Source of the DNA: CATQHB01 sp965262595
Lineage (GTDB): Bacteria > Chloroflexota > Dehalococcoidia > Lucifugimonadales > UBA3495
Length of the DNA stretch: 64,000 nt
Assembly (NCBI GenBank): GCA_965262595.1
Contig: OZ253548.1
Coordinates: forward strand, 930,001 to 994,000
Direction of reading: 5' to 3'
Shown here: piece after piece, positions 25,669 through 34,691 of the stretch
Numbering within the stretch: the stretch's first letter is position 1
Layout of the letters: each line of letters opens with the position of its first letter
The notes under the pieces: model-generated
The model's input: only the letters and a program-made list of their open reading frames with translations
Told to the model about the DNA's origin: nothing
Database searches by the model: none
Position numbers and translations under genes: made by a program

Positions 25669-25877
25669 AGGAGGTGACAGTTAAGGAAGGGTATATTCTT
25701 GGCTCTGCTCAGATATAAGTTGGAATTCATGGGCGTGTAAGGGTCGCTGCCAGACTGTCGGCCCGGCACATCGGCGGTTGGACTTCAAGACCAATCACGA
25801 AAGGCGAAGAGCCAACGGACTAATTAACGACTCCCACCTGAAGCGCCTGGCGCCAAACCTGCCTTTTGGGAGAGATA
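25669..25877 (+). promoter_or_regulatory. Leader of SBP gene 1, family-conserved
   Basis: Starts with AGGAGGTGAC and shares several blocks with the leaders of the other three SBP genes: GCTGCCAGACTG, GGCACATCGG, and CTTCAAG followed by a purine-rich run. It ends in TTTTGGGAGA before the ATG. The conserved region is too long for a ribosome binding site alone. Short frames in it are not conserved between copies. Confidence 0.45.
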
Positions 25878-27755
25878 ATGAAGACTAACCGAATTCAGAA
25901 GATGCCTAACCAATGGTTGATCAAACCCAGGGCACTCTTATATGGGCCGATTATTGCGGTGTTGGCCCTGGCCGCCGTGGCCTGTGGTTCGTCCGCTCCT
26001 GCCACGGCAATTCCTGCCGCCACGGTTGAACCGGCCGCTGCTGCGCCGGCACCTACGGCGGTGCCCGCCGAGGCGGCAATGCCCGCCGAAGAAATGATGG
26101 CCGAGGGCAAGAATGCGCCTTCCTTTGCCGATTACTGGCAGCCCGACACCGGGTTCTACGGACAGCCGGTTTACGGCGGCACCCTCCGCGTCAATTATGA
26201 AGACCCCCTGGAACATGCCAACGCCTGGGGATCAGGCTCCGGCGTGACCGACCGGTATCGAATGCCCACCGGCGCCACCCTGATAATGGAAAACCCCTAT
26301 GACGCCGGCGCTCCGCTGCTCCCCGAGTTGGCCCAAAGCTGGACGATCCATGATGACCTGGCCGGTGTAACCTTCGATTTCCGGGAGGGCACTACCTGGC
26401 ATAACGGCGACATCTTCACCTGTGAAGACGCCCGGTTCACCTTGGAAACCATGATAACCGGCAACGGCCTTACCGCCAGCAACATGAAGAGCCGCCTCGC
26501 CAACGTTGTATTGAACGAGACGACTTGCTCTGACGACCTGACCCTGGAAATGCGGTTCTCCGGTCCCACTGGAATACCCTTGCTCCCGCTGTCAAACCGC
26601 CGGGGCCAAATATTCAACAAGGCCTGGTTTGTAGCCGGTGGCGAAGAAGTGATGTTCCAGGATGTCTCGGTAGGTCTTGGCCCCTTCATGTGGGCTCCGG
26701 GCCAGTCCGTAGGCATTGACGAGCAACACTATGATAAGAACCCCAATTACTACATACCTGAGCTACCTTACGTGGATGAGTTGGTCGTCTTCGGTATCCT
26801 GGACGAGTCGGCGCAGCAGGCCACCCAATTGGCCCACCAGACCGACTGGCACTGGGTGCGTAACTTCGGCCAGTATCGGGCCTATGTGGACCACGACCAG
26901 ATTATGACGGTTATCCGGGCCACCCGCGGCAACTTCCGCTTGTGGATCAACCCGCGAATCCCGCCCTTCGACAACGTTAGAGTGCGGCAGGCCATCGTCA
27001 TGAGCATCGACCGGGAGGCTGCCATTACAGTACTCCAGGATGGTTACGGAGCCACGGGCTTCTTTGGTTATGCTCCGGGCAGCCCCTGGAACCTCTCGCC
27101 GGAAAAGGGCTGCGCCGTCCCCGGCTGGTGCCCGTCCGAAGATATGGAAGCTACTCGGGCCGAGGCCAGGAAGATTCTGGAGGAAGAAGGCTTCGACTTC
27201 GACGAGTCCTATCTCTTTACCGTAGAGTCGGATGCACAGGTGCAGGCTCGCGCCACCTTCCTGCAGGAGCAGCTGCGGCTAGTGGGAATCAAAACCGACT
27301 TCGACTCGGTTGAAACCATTGCCTACCGCCAGCAGGATGTCAACGGCACTTGGGGCGCGCTCAAGCCTGGAAACAGTACGGTTACCGCGGACGACCCCAA
27401 TGCAGGCGTGGCATCCTACCTCCGCTGCGACTCCACAAGCAACTACTGGACTCCCAACGGCCCCTGCGACTTAGAAATCGTCGCATTGTTGGACCAGGCG
27501 CAGACCGAGCTGGACTTCACTGCCCGTAAGGCCCTGTCCGACGAAATGCAACTCCAGGCGATGAGACTCTATGGTTCCTTCCCGGTTTACTGGGAGCAGG
27601 AAGCGGTGTCTTTCTGGCCGGAGGTCAGGGGTTACGCTCACTTCCCGGCCCCCAACGGTTCCTTCCTGAAGTTTATGCACCTGTGGATTGATCCGGCCCA
27701 CAAGGATGACACGGGCAATAAGGGTCAAACCACCGGCGTACCCGGGGGAATCTAG
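25878..27755 (+). CDS. Family-5 ABC substrate-binding lipoprotein (SBP 1)
   Basis: A 625-residue extracytoplasmic solute-binding protein of the oligopeptide/nickel type (SBP_bac_5). Residues 1-35 form a lipoprotein signal ending AAVAC, with Cys36 the lipid anchor. An Ala/Pro linker follows to about residue 75, then the binding domain. VYGGTLRVNYEDPLEHANAWG, the FREGTTWHNGDIFTCEDARF segment, and VRQAIVMSIDREAA mark the family. Six further cysteines (FTCEDA, TTC, GC...GWC, RC, PC) recur in all four paralogues and could make three disulfides. ATG at 25878 is chosen over an upstream TTG because GGGAGA lies between them. No permease or ATPase gene is nearby. The ligand is unknown. Confidence 0.9.
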   Translation: MKTNRIQKMPNQWLIKPRALLYGPIIAVLALAAVACGSSAPATAIPAATVEPAAAAPAPTAVPAEAAMPAEEMMAEGKNAPSFADYWQPDTGFYGQPVYGGTLRVNYEDPLEHANAWGSGSGVTDRYRMPTGATLIMENPYDAGAPLLPELAQSWTIHDDLAGVTFDFREGTTWHNGDIFTCEDARFTLETMITGNGLTASNMKSRLANVVLNETTCSDDLTLEMRFSGPTGIPLLPLSNRRGQIFNKAWFVAGGEEVMFQDVSVGLGPFMWAPGQSVGIDEQHYDKNPNYYIPELPYVDELVVFGILDESAQQATQLAHQTDWHWVRNFGQYRAYVDHDQIMTVIRATRGNFRLWINPRIPPFDNVRVRQAIVMSIDREAAITVLQDGYGATGFFGYAPGSPWNLSPEKGCAVPGWCPSEDMEATRAEARKILEEEGFDFDESYLFTVESDAQVQARATFLQEQLRLVGIKTDFDSVETIAYRQQDVNGTWGALKPGNSTVTADDPNAGVASYLRCDSTSNYWTPNGPCDLEIVALLDQAQTELDFTARKALSDEMQLQAMRLYGSFPVYWEQEAVSFWPEVRGYAHFPAPNGSFLKFMHLWIDPAHKDDTGNKGQTTGVPGGI

Positions 27756-27795
27756 TTCTTCACGGGTAAGACAAGTCTCCTTTAGAACGCACTTG

Positions 27796-27833
27796 GTAGG
27801 CCACCCACGTTAAAAGTGAGTGGCCTACTTTAG
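27796..27833 (+). terminator. Terminator after SBP 1
   Basis: GTAGGCCAC (27796-27804) pairs with GTGGCCTAC (27820-27828), with a further CAC/GTG inner pairing, followed by TTTAGT. Confidence 0.7.
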
Positions 27834-28103
27834 TACCGGTTACGGGGCTGATCCGTCATTCCGAGTCCAACGCGTATTGGTAGTATTAGCCTGGACACCC
27901 TGAACTGGACGAGTAGAATAGGGCATGGTCAAAAGGTAAATGCGCCAATAACTTCATTCGACAATGATTCGCTTAAAAGTGCACTGGTATCGTATGGGTT
28001 TCCTTGTATATCTCCAAGAACGTCTTGTTGGCCTGGCAAAACTAACTTTCAAAATGGTTGATATTCCGGGTCAACAGCTTCTCGAATTTTGGAAACTAAA
28101 CAT
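27834..28103. other. Spacer before SBP 2 leader
   Basis: About 270 bases with no supported gene and no clear promoter hexamers. It must hold the SBP 2 promoter if the terminator at 27796 is efficient. Confidence 0.35.
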
Positions 28104-28300
28104 AAAGGAGGTGACGGATCATAGGTGACGGATTATAAAGGTATTTGCCCGGGCCTGCTTAGAAACACCAGGGGATTGGCGGGCTAGTCGGGGCAACTCC
28201 CAAGCTACGGGGACAAACAAACGGCGGTTGGATCCTATTCCAGCTAAGTGTGGACACCAACAAAACCGGAGTAACCCTAAACTGACTTTTGGGAGAAATT
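28104..28300 (+). promoter_or_regulatory. Leader of SBP gene 2
   Basis: Begins AAAGGAGGTGAC. Shares GGGGATTGGCGGGC and GGGGCAACT with leaders 3 and 4, and CGGCGGTTGGA with leader 1, so it is homologous to both although diverged. It ends in TTTTGGGAGAAATT before the ATG at 28301. Confidence 0.45.
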
Positions 28301-30184
28301 ATGAAGACTGACCGAATTCTGAAGATGCCTTACCAATGGTTGGTCAAACCCAAGGCGCTCTTATATGGGCCGATTATTGCGGTGTTGGCCCTGGCCGCCG
28401 TGGCCTGTGGTTCGTCCGCTCCTGCCACGGCAATTCCTGCCGCCACGGTTGAACCGGCCGCTGCGGCTCCGGCACCTACGGCCGCGGCCGCGGAAGTGGC
28501 AATGCCCGCCGAAGAAATGATGGCGGAAGGTAAGCACGCCCCCGCTTTTGCGGAGTACTGGCAGCCCGACACGGAGTTCTATGGGCAGCCGGTTTACGGC
28601 GGCACCCTTCGCGTCAACTACGAAGACCCCCTGGAGCACTCCAACGCCTGGGGCGCGGCTACTGGCGCAGCCGACAGTTATCGGGGCCCCACCAGCGCGA
28701 TTATGGTTATGGAAAATCCTTATGATGCCAGCGCGCCGTTAGTCCCCGACTTGGCTCAAAGCTGGACCATCCATGATGACTTGGCCGGCGTAACTTTCGA
28801 TTTCCGAGAGGGCACTACCTGGCATAACGGCGACATCTTCACCTGCGAAGACGCCCGGTTCTCTATTGAAACGATGATTACCGCGAAAGGAATTACTGCC
28901 AGTTACATGCAGAGCCGCCTCGCCAACGTCGTGCTGGAGGAATTATCCTGCCTCGACGATCTGACCCTGGAGATGAACTTCTCCGGTCCCACCGGCACAC
29001 CATTGCTCCCCCTGTCTAACCGCCGTGGGTATATCTTCAACAAGGCTTGGTTCGAGGCGGGCGGTGAAGACGCCATGTTCCAGGATGCCTCGGTAGGTCT
29101 GGGCCCCTTTATGTGGGCCGAGGGGCAGACCGTAGGCATTGACGAACAGCACTATGAGAAGAACCCCAACTATTTTATACCCGAACTGCCCTACGTGGAT
29201 GACCTGGTTGTCTTCGGCATCCTGGACGAGTCCGCACAGCAGGCAACTCAGCTAGCCCACCAGACCGACTGGCACTGGGTTCGCAACTGGGGACAGTACC
29301 AAGCCTACGTGGACCACGACCAGATTGTGACGGTTATCCGGGCCACTCGGGGCAACTTCCGCTTGTGGCTTAACCCCCGAATCCCGCCTTTTGACAATGT
29401 AAGGGTGCGTCAAGCAATCATAATGAGCATTGACCGTAACGCTGCAATTAAGATTCTCCAGGACGGGCACGGCGCCGTCGGTGGGTTCGGCTACGCCCCG
29501 GGCAGCCCCTGGGAACTGACCGAAGAGCAGCGCTGCTCCGTACCCGGCTGGTGCACCAGCGAAGATGTGGAAGCAACTCGGGCCGAGGCCAGGAAGATTC
29601 TGGAGGAAGAAGGCTTCGACTTCGACGAGTCCTATCTCTTTACGGTAGAGGCGGATGCCCAAGTTCAGGCCCGCGCAACCTTCCTGCAGGAGCAGTTGCG
29701 GCTGGTTGGAATCCAAACCGACTTCGACTCGGTTGAAACCATTGCCTACCGCCAGCAGGATGCCAACGGCACTTGGGGCGCTTTCAAACCTGGAAACAGC
29801 ACTGTTCCCGCGGATGACCCCAATGCGGGGGTGTCTTCCTTCCTCCGATGCGACTCCACAAGCAACTTCTGGACTCCGCCCAACGACCAAAACTGTGACC
29901 CGGACATCGTGGCGTTACTGGACCAGGCCCAAACTGAGCTGGACTTCAGCGCCCGTAAGGCAATATCTGACGAAATCGAACTTCGGGCAATGAAAGCCTA
30001 TGGCTCTTTCCCGGTTTACTGGGAGCAGGAAGCGGTGTCCTTCTGGCCCGAGGTCAGGGGCTATGCCCACTTCCCGGCGCCTTTCGGCTCCTTCCGCAAG
30101 TATATGCAAATGTGGATTGACCCGGCCCACAAGGATGACACGGGCAATAAGGGTCAAACCACCGGCGTACCCGGGGGAATCTAG
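28301..30184 (+). CDS. Family-5 ABC substrate-binding lipoprotein (SBP 2)
   Basis: A 627-residue paralogue of SBP 1 with the same layout: lipoprotein signal ending AAVAC, Ala/Pro linker, SBP_bac_5 domain and an identical last 16 residues (DDTGNKGQTTGVPGGI). The signal-peptide and linker DNA is identical to SBP 1 over about 107 bases, while the central binding domain has diverged (for example SIETMITAKGITASYMQS). All six extracytoplasmic cysteines are kept. Substitutions concentrate in the ligand-binding body, suggesting a related but different ligand. The ATG at 28301 follows GGGAGAA. Confidence 0.9.
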   Translation: MKTDRILKMPYQWLVKPKALLYGPIIAVLALAAVACGSSAPATAIPAATVEPAAAAPAPTAAAAEVAMPAEEMMAEGKHAPAFAEYWQPDTEFYGQPVYGGTLRVNYEDPLEHSNAWGAATGAADSYRGPTSAIMVMENPYDASAPLVPDLAQSWTIHDDLAGVTFDFREGTTWHNGDIFTCEDARFSIETMITAKGITASYMQSRLANVVLEELSCLDDLTLEMNFSGPTGTPLLPLSNRRGYIFNKAWFEAGGEDAMFQDASVGLGPFMWAEGQTVGIDEQHYEKNPNYFIPELPYVDDLVVFGILDESAQQATQLAHQTDWHWVRNWGQYQAYVDHDQIVTVIRATRGNFRLWLNPRIPPFDNVRVRQAIIMSIDRNAAIKILQDGHGAVGGFGYAPGSPWELTEEQRCSVPGWCTSEDVEATRAEARKILEEEGFDFDESYLFTVEADAQVQARATFLQEQLRLVGIQTDFDSVETIAYRQQDANGTWGAFKPGNSTVPADDPNAGVSSFLRCDSTSNFWTPPNDQNCDPDIVALLDQAQTELDFSARKAISDEIELRAMKAYGSFPVYWEQEAVSFWPEVRGYAHFPAPFGSFRKYMQMWIDPAHKDDTGNKGQTTGVPGGI

Positions 30185-30232
30185 TTCTTCACGGGTAACT
30201 GACCCTAATTCTGCTGACCATTCGAACACTCG

Positions 30233-30273
30233 GGCGAGCCACCTATTCCACCCTTTCGAACGGGTGGTTCGCC
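30233..30273 (+). terminator. Hairpin after SBP 2
   Basis: GGCGAGCCACC (30233-30243) pairs with GGTGGTTCGCC (30263-30273) with G-U pairs. An alternative inner pairing exists around loop TTTCGAA. There is no U-tract, so it may stabilise mRNA or be only a weak terminator. Confidence 0.5.
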
Positions 30274-30282
30274 TAATAAAAC

Positions 30283-30495
30283 AAGGAGGCTTTGAATTAA
30301 GAACGGTCTCTACTGAATCAGCTCCGATACTAGCGGGGATTGGCGGGCGAGTCAGGGCAACTGCCAGACTGCCGGCTTGGCACATCGGAAATTGAACTTC
30401 AAGGCCTATAAGGATAGGCATGAGGGCCAACAACTCCGAAGGCAACTCCGAACTGAAGCGCTCGGTACTAAACCCGTATTTTGGGAGGATTGATA
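30283..30495 (+). promoter_or_regulatory. Leader of SBP gene 3
   Basis: Begins AAGGAGG and contains AGTCAGGGCAACTGCCAGACT, which can fold with AGTC/GACT and GGC/GCC around AACT (written here as one 21-base block only by its ends; it occupies about 30350-30370). A second hairpin GCCTAT-AAGG-ATAGGC lies at about 30402-30417. It ends in TTTTGGGAGG before the ATG at 30496. Confidence 0.45.
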
Positions 30496-32403
30496 ATGCC
30501 TTATTACAGTATCAGGAAACCTTGGACCATTGTATATCTTTCGGTGGTTTTGAGTCTCCTGTTCCTCGTTGCCTGCGGGTCGTCCAGTGCGCCGGTGGCG
30601 CCAGCGGCACCGGCGGCACCGCAGAACCAGCAACCGGCCGCCCCAGAATCGACCACCGCACCATCGACCGGCGCGGTTGAAATGTCGGCTCCCACGCCGA
30701 CCACCGTGGCCCAAGCCGCTTTGGCCCCGGCAGGAGCAGCGGTAGCGGCCCCCCGGGAAGCGCCCAGTTTCGAGTCTTATTGGAAACCTAACACAGACTT
30801 CTACGGCCAGCCGAAATACGGCGGCACTCTCCGCATCAACTATGAAGACCCTCTGGAACACGCCAACGTTTGGGGCGCGCGCAGCGGCACCACCATGCGG
30901 TACCGAATGCCCACTCACGACGGCCTGATTCAGGACAACCCCTATGACTGGAGAGCTCCTTTCATCCCGGATCTGGCCTACGGCTGGACCGTTGATTCAG
31001 ACCTCAAGGGTGTGACCTTTTATCTCAAGGATGGGGTGCAATGGCACAACGGCACCGACTTCACCTGCGAAGATGCCCGGTTCACCTATGAAACCATGAT
31101 TACAGAGGAAGGCATAACCGGTTCTTACATGAAGAACCGACTTACGGATGTGGACTTGGACCTGCTGGAGTGCGTGGATGATTCAACGTTGAAATTCCGG
31201 TTCACCTCTCCCTCCGCCGTTCCTCTGCTCAGCTTTGGCAAAAGTGAGGCAATGATTTTCAACAAAGACTGGTTCCTGGCCGGTGGCGAAGATGCCATGT
31301 TCCAGGACGTATCTGTAGGAACCGGGCCTTTCATCTGGGGCGCCGGGCAGAGCGTTGGCATTGATGAACAAAGTTTTGAAAGGAATCCCAACTATCACGT
31401 AGAAGGCGTGCCCTATGTTGATAATCTCATCGTCTTCGGCATCCTTGACGAGACGGCGCAACAGGCAACCATGTTGGCCCACCAAACCGATTGGCACTGG
31501 GTGCGCAACTTCGGCCAATATGACGCTTACGTAAAACATGATCAAATCCAAACCGTGATACAGGCCACCCGAAGCAGCGAAAACCTGCACCTGAACACCC
31601 GTAAGCCGCCCCTCGACAATGTCCGGATTCGCCAGGCTATCGCCATGGGAATGGACCGGAACACCGGCATCGCCGTCTCTCTATCCGGCTACGGCTCCGC
31701 CGGATTGGGCCTGATGCCTCCGGGCAGCCCTTGGGCCCTGGAGGAAGCCGAGGCCTGTGCTGTCCCTGGTTGGTGCCAGCCGGCAGACATGGAAGCCCAG
31801 CGGGCCGCGGCCATCCAAATCATGAAGGAAGAGAACTTCGATTTCGAAAAGACCTACGTCTTAACCGTAGAAGCAGATGCCCAACGGGTGGGCCGCGCCA
31901 CCTTCATGCAGGAACAGCTACGACTGTTGGGAATCAAAACCGACTTCGATACGGTTGAAACCATCGCCTACCGGAAATCGCGCCAAGCCGGCGACTGGGG
32001 CGACTTCATGGGATCCACCGGCGGTGTGGCTGGAGTGGATGACCCCTTCGTGGGATTGGGTCACTACCATCGCTGCGCCAGCCTGTATAATTTCCAGACT
32101 CCCGGCACGGAGTGCGATGCAACGGCGGAAGCGATGTTTGAGGAGTTAGGTAAGCTCACCGATCCGGCCGAGCGTAAGAAGCAGGGACAGGAAATCCAGG
32201 TTTACCTGATGGCGCAATACTGGAACTTCCCAGTCTTCTGGGAAGAGGAAGCGGTGTCCTTCTGGCCCGAGGTGCGGGGATACTCCCACTTCCCGACGCC
32301 CTCTGCGAGTCACCTGCGCTGGGCCCATATGTGGATTGACCCGGACCACAAGGACGATACCGGGTTCGCCGGCCAAACCCTCGGTGTCCCCGGCGGCAAG
32401 TAG
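30496..32403 (+). CDS. Family-5 ABC substrate-binding lipoprotein (SBP 3)
   Basis: A 635-residue member of the same family, more distant from SBP 1 and 2. The signal peptide ends LFLVACGSS with Cys27 as lipid anchor. The linker is longer and rich in Ala, Pro, Thr and Gln (to about residue 85). The domain keeps KYGGTLRINYEDPLEHANVWG, the QWHNGTDFTCEDARF segment, HQTDWHWVRNFGQYDAYV and EEEAVSFWPEVRGYSHFP. Six conserved extracytoplasmic cysteines are again present. ATG at 30496 is preferred to the TTG at 30481 because GGGAGG lies directly between them. Confidence 0.9.
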   Translation: MPYYSIRKPWTIVYLSVVLSLLFLVACGSSSAPVAPAAPAAPQNQQPAAPESTTAPSTGAVEMSAPTPTTVAQAALAPAGAAVAAPREAPSFESYWKPNTDFYGQPKYGGTLRINYEDPLEHANVWGARSGTTMRYRMPTHDGLIQDNPYDWRAPFIPDLAYGWTVDSDLKGVTFYLKDGVQWHNGTDFTCEDARFTYETMITEEGITGSYMKNRLTDVDLDLLECVDDSTLKFRFTSPSAVPLLSFGKSEAMIFNKDWFLAGGEDAMFQDVSVGTGPFIWGAGQSVGIDEQSFERNPNYHVEGVPYVDNLIVFGILDETAQQATMLAHQTDWHWVRNFGQYDAYVKHDQIQTVIQATRSSENLHLNTRKPPLDNVRIRQAIAMGMDRNTGIAVSLSGYGSAGLGLMPPGSPWALEEAEACAVPGWCQPADMEAQRAAAIQIMKEENFDFEKTYVLTVEADAQRVGRATFMQEQLRLLGIKTDFDTVETIAYRKSRQAGDWGDFMGSTGGVAGVDDPFVGLGHYHRCASLYNFQTPGTECDATAEAMFEELGKLTDPAERKKQGQEIQVYLMAQYWNFPVFWEEEAVSFWPEVRGYSHFPTPSASHLRWAHMWIDPDHKDDTGFAGQTLGVPGGK

Positions 32404-32450
32404 CTTCCCAAGTAACCGAACCTATTACCGGATAACTTAACGGACCCTTG

Positions 32451-32482
32451 GGCGAGCCACCCTTTCGAACGGGTGGTTCGCC
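32451..32482 (+). terminator. Hairpin after SBP 3
   Basis: GGCGAGCCACCC (32451-32462) pairs with GGGTGGTTCGCC (32471-32482), 12 bp with one G-U pair and an 8-base loop. TAATAAAA follows instead of a U-tract, so termination is uncertain and read-through to SBP 4 is likely. Confidence 0.55.
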
Positions 32483-32491
32483 TAATAAAAC

Positions 32492-32704
32492 AAGGAGGTT
32501 TTGAATTAAGAACGGTCTCTACTGAGTCAGCTCCGATACTAGCGGGGATTGGCGGGCGAGTCAGGGCAACTGCCAGACTGCCGGCTTGGCACATCGGAAA
32601 TTGAACTTCAAGGCCTATAAGGATAGGCATGAGGGCCAACAATTCCGAAGGCAACTTCGAACTGAAGCGCTCGGTACCAAACCCGTATTTTGGGAGGATT
32701 GATA
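32492..32704 (+). promoter_or_regulatory. Leader of SBP gene 4
   Basis: Nearly identical to the SBP 3 leader, with only scattered base changes, including both potential hairpins and the terminal TTTTGGGAGG ribosome binding site. Confidence 0.45.
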
Positions 32705-34612
32705 ATGCCTAATTACAGTATCAGGAAACCTTGGACCATTGTATATCTTTCGGTGGTTTTGAGTCTCCTGTTCCTCGTTGCCTGCGGGTCGTCCAGTGCG
32801 CCGGTGGCGCCGGCGGCGCCGGTGGCACCGCAGAACCAGCAACCGGCCGCCCCAGAATCGACCACCGCACCATCGACCGGCGCGGTTGAAATGTCGGCTC
32901 CCACGCCGACCACCGTGGCCCAAGCCGCTTTGGCCCCGGCAGGAGCAGCGGTAGCGGCCCCCCGGGAAGCGCCCAGTTTCGAGTCTTATTGGAAACCTAA
33001 CACAGACTTCTACGGCCAGCCGAAATACGGCGGCACTCTCCGCATCAACTATGAAGACCCTCTGGAACACGCCAACGTTTGGGGCGCGCGCAGCGGCACC
33101 ACCATGCGGTACCGAATGCCCACTCACGACGGCCTGATTCAGGACAACCCCTATGACTGGAGAGCTCCTTTCATCCCGGATCTGGCCTACGGCTGGACCG
33201 TTGATTCAGACCTCAAGGGTGTGACCTTTTATCTCAAGGATGGGGTGCAATGGCACAACGGCACCGACTTCACCTGCGAAGATGCCCGGTTCACCTATGA
33301 AACCATGATTACAGAGGAAGGCATAACCGGTTCTTACATGAAGAACCGACTTACGGATGTGGACTTGGACCTGCTGGAGTGCGTGGATGACTCGACGTTG
33401 AAATTCCGGTTCACCTCTCCCTCCGCCGTTCCTCTGCTCAGCTTTGGCAACCCGGCGGCAATGATTTTCAACAAGGACTGGTTCCTGGCCGGTGGCGAAG
33501 ATGCCATGTTCCAGGACGTATCTGTAGGAACCGGGCCTTTCATCTGGGGCGCCGGGCAGAGCGTTGGCATTGATGAACAAAAATTTGAAAGGAATCCCAA
33601 CTATCACGTAGAAGGCGTGCCCTATGTTGATAATCTCATCATCTTCGGCATCCTTGACGAGACGGCGCAACAGGCAACCATGTTGGCCCACCAAACCGAT
33701 TGGCACTGGGTGCGCAACTTCGGCCAATATGACGCTTACGTAAAACATGATCAAATCCAAACCGTGATACAGGCCACCCGAAGCAGCGAAAACCTGTGGC
33801 TGAACACCCGTAAGCCGCCCCTCGACAATGTCCGGATTCGCCAGGCTATCGCCATGGGAATGGACCGGACCACCGGCATCGCCGTCTCTCTATCCGGCTA
33901 CGGCTCCGCCGGATTGGGCCTGATGCCTCCGGGCAGCCCTTGGGCCCTGGAGGAGGCCGAGGCCTGTGCTGTCCCTGGTTGGTGCCAGCCGGCAGACATG
34001 GAAGCCCAGCGGGCCGCGGCCATCCAAATCATGAAGGAAGAGAACTTCGATTTCGAAAAGACCTACGTCTTAACCGTAGAAGCAGATGCCCAACGGGTGG
34101 GCCGCGCCACCTTCATGCAGGAACAGCTACGCCTGTTGGGAATCAAAACCGACTTCGATACGGTTGAAACCATCGCCTACCGGAAATCGCGCCAAGCCGG
34201 CGACTGGGGCGACTTCATGGGATCCACCGGCGGTGTGGCTGGAGTAGATGACCCCTTCGTGGGATTAGGTCACTACCATCGCTGCGCCAGCCTGTATAAT
34301 TTCCAGACTCCCGGCACAGAGTGCGATGCAACGGCGGAAGCGATGTTTGAGGAGTTAGGTAAGCTCACCGATCCGGCCGAGCGTAAGAAGCAGGGACAGG
34401 AAATCCAGGTTTACCTGATGGGGCAATACTGGAACTTCCCGGTCTTCTGGGAAGAGGAAGCGGTGTCCTTCTGGCCCGAGGTGCGGGGATACTCCCACTT
34501 CCCGTCGTCCACTACGAGTCACCTGCGCTGGGCCCATATGTGGATTGACCCGGACCACAAGGACGATACCGGGTTCGCCGGCCAAACCCTCGGTGTCCCC
34601 GGCGGCAAGTAG
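32705..34612 (+). CDS. Family-5 ABC substrate-binding lipoprotein (SBP 4)
   Basis: A 635-residue near-copy of SBP 3. The two mature proteins differ at 14 positions by direct comparison, several of them in clusters: KSE to NPA after LLSFG, TPSA to SSTT near the C-terminus, and His to Trp in SENLHLNTRK/SENLWLNTRK. Some clusters need several base changes in adjacent codons while long flanking stretches are unchanged. This pattern suggests selection on ligand contacts rather than drift, though no structure is available here. Lipid anchor and cysteines are unchanged. Confidence 0.9.
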   Translation: MPNYSIRKPWTIVYLSVVLSLLFLVACGSSSAPVAPAAPVAPQNQQPAAPESTTAPSTGAVEMSAPTPTTVAQAALAPAGAAVAAPREAPSFESYWKPNTDFYGQPKYGGTLRINYEDPLEHANVWGARSGTTMRYRMPTHDGLIQDNPYDWRAPFIPDLAYGWTVDSDLKGVTFYLKDGVQWHNGTDFTCEDARFTYETMITEEGITGSYMKNRLTDVDLDLLECVDDSTLKFRFTSPSAVPLLSFGNPAAMIFNKDWFLAGGEDAMFQDVSVGTGPFIWGAGQSVGIDEQKFERNPNYHVEGVPYVDNLIIFGILDETAQQATMLAHQTDWHWVRNFGQYDAYVKHDQIQTVIQATRSSENLWLNTRKPPLDNVRIRQAIAMGMDRTTGIAVSLSGYGSAGLGLMPPGSPWALEEAEACAVPGWCQPADMEAQRAAAIQIMKEENFDFEKTYVLTVEADAQRVGRATFMQEQLRLLGIKTDFDTVETIAYRKSRQAGDWGDFMGSTGGVAGVDDPFVGLGHYHRCASLYNFQTPGTECDATAEAMFEELGKLTDPAERKKQGQEIQVYLMGQYWNFPVFWEEEAVSFWPEVRGYSHFPSSTTSHLRWAHMWIDPDHKDDTGFAGQTLGVPGGK

Positions 34613-34659
34613 CTTCCCAAGTAACCGACCCTATTACCGGATAACTTAACGGACCCTTG

Positions 34660-34691
34660 GGCGAGCCACCCATTCGAACGGGTGGCTCGCC
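34660..34691 (+). terminator. Terminator closing the SBP array
   Basis: GGCGAGCCACCC (34660-34671) and GGGTGGCTCGCC (34680-34691) form a perfect 12-bp stem with loop ATTCGAAC. TGCCTTTTA follows on the plus strand. Confidence 0.75.

Larger units (their letters stand above)
30251..34668 (+). repeat. Tandem direct duplication, two units of 2,209 bp
   Basis: Every landmark of SBP 3 recurs in SBP 4 exactly 2,209 bases later: leader start 30283/32492, ATG 30496/32705, stop 32403/34612. The unit contains leader, gene and 3' hairpin, and the junctions fall in the CCACCC-loop-GGGTGG hairpins. The DNA is nearly identical across the unit. Confidence 0.92.

Noticed and set aside
25699..25740. Possible 13-codon leader peptide (TTG at 25699) before SBP 1
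   Set aside because: The frame is not preserved in the leaders of SBP 2, 3 and 4, so conservation does not support a peptide.
30340..30380. Possible cobalamin (B12-box-like) riboswitch in the SBP leaders
   Set aside because: AGTCAGGGCAACTGCC resembles a B12 box only partly, and the other conserved cobalamin core segments are absent; the match fails in leaders 1 and 2.
32451..32482. TTCGAAC loop in the SBP hairpins resembling a tRNA T-loop
   Set aside because: No acceptor, D or anticodon arms around it; the element is a simple hairpin repeated after each SBP gene.
30406..33127. Two nearly identical 170-codon minus-strand frames (30406-30918 and 32615-33127)
   Set aside because: They are antisense to the signal and linker regions of SBP 3 and SBP 4; their similarity only reflects the tandem duplication.
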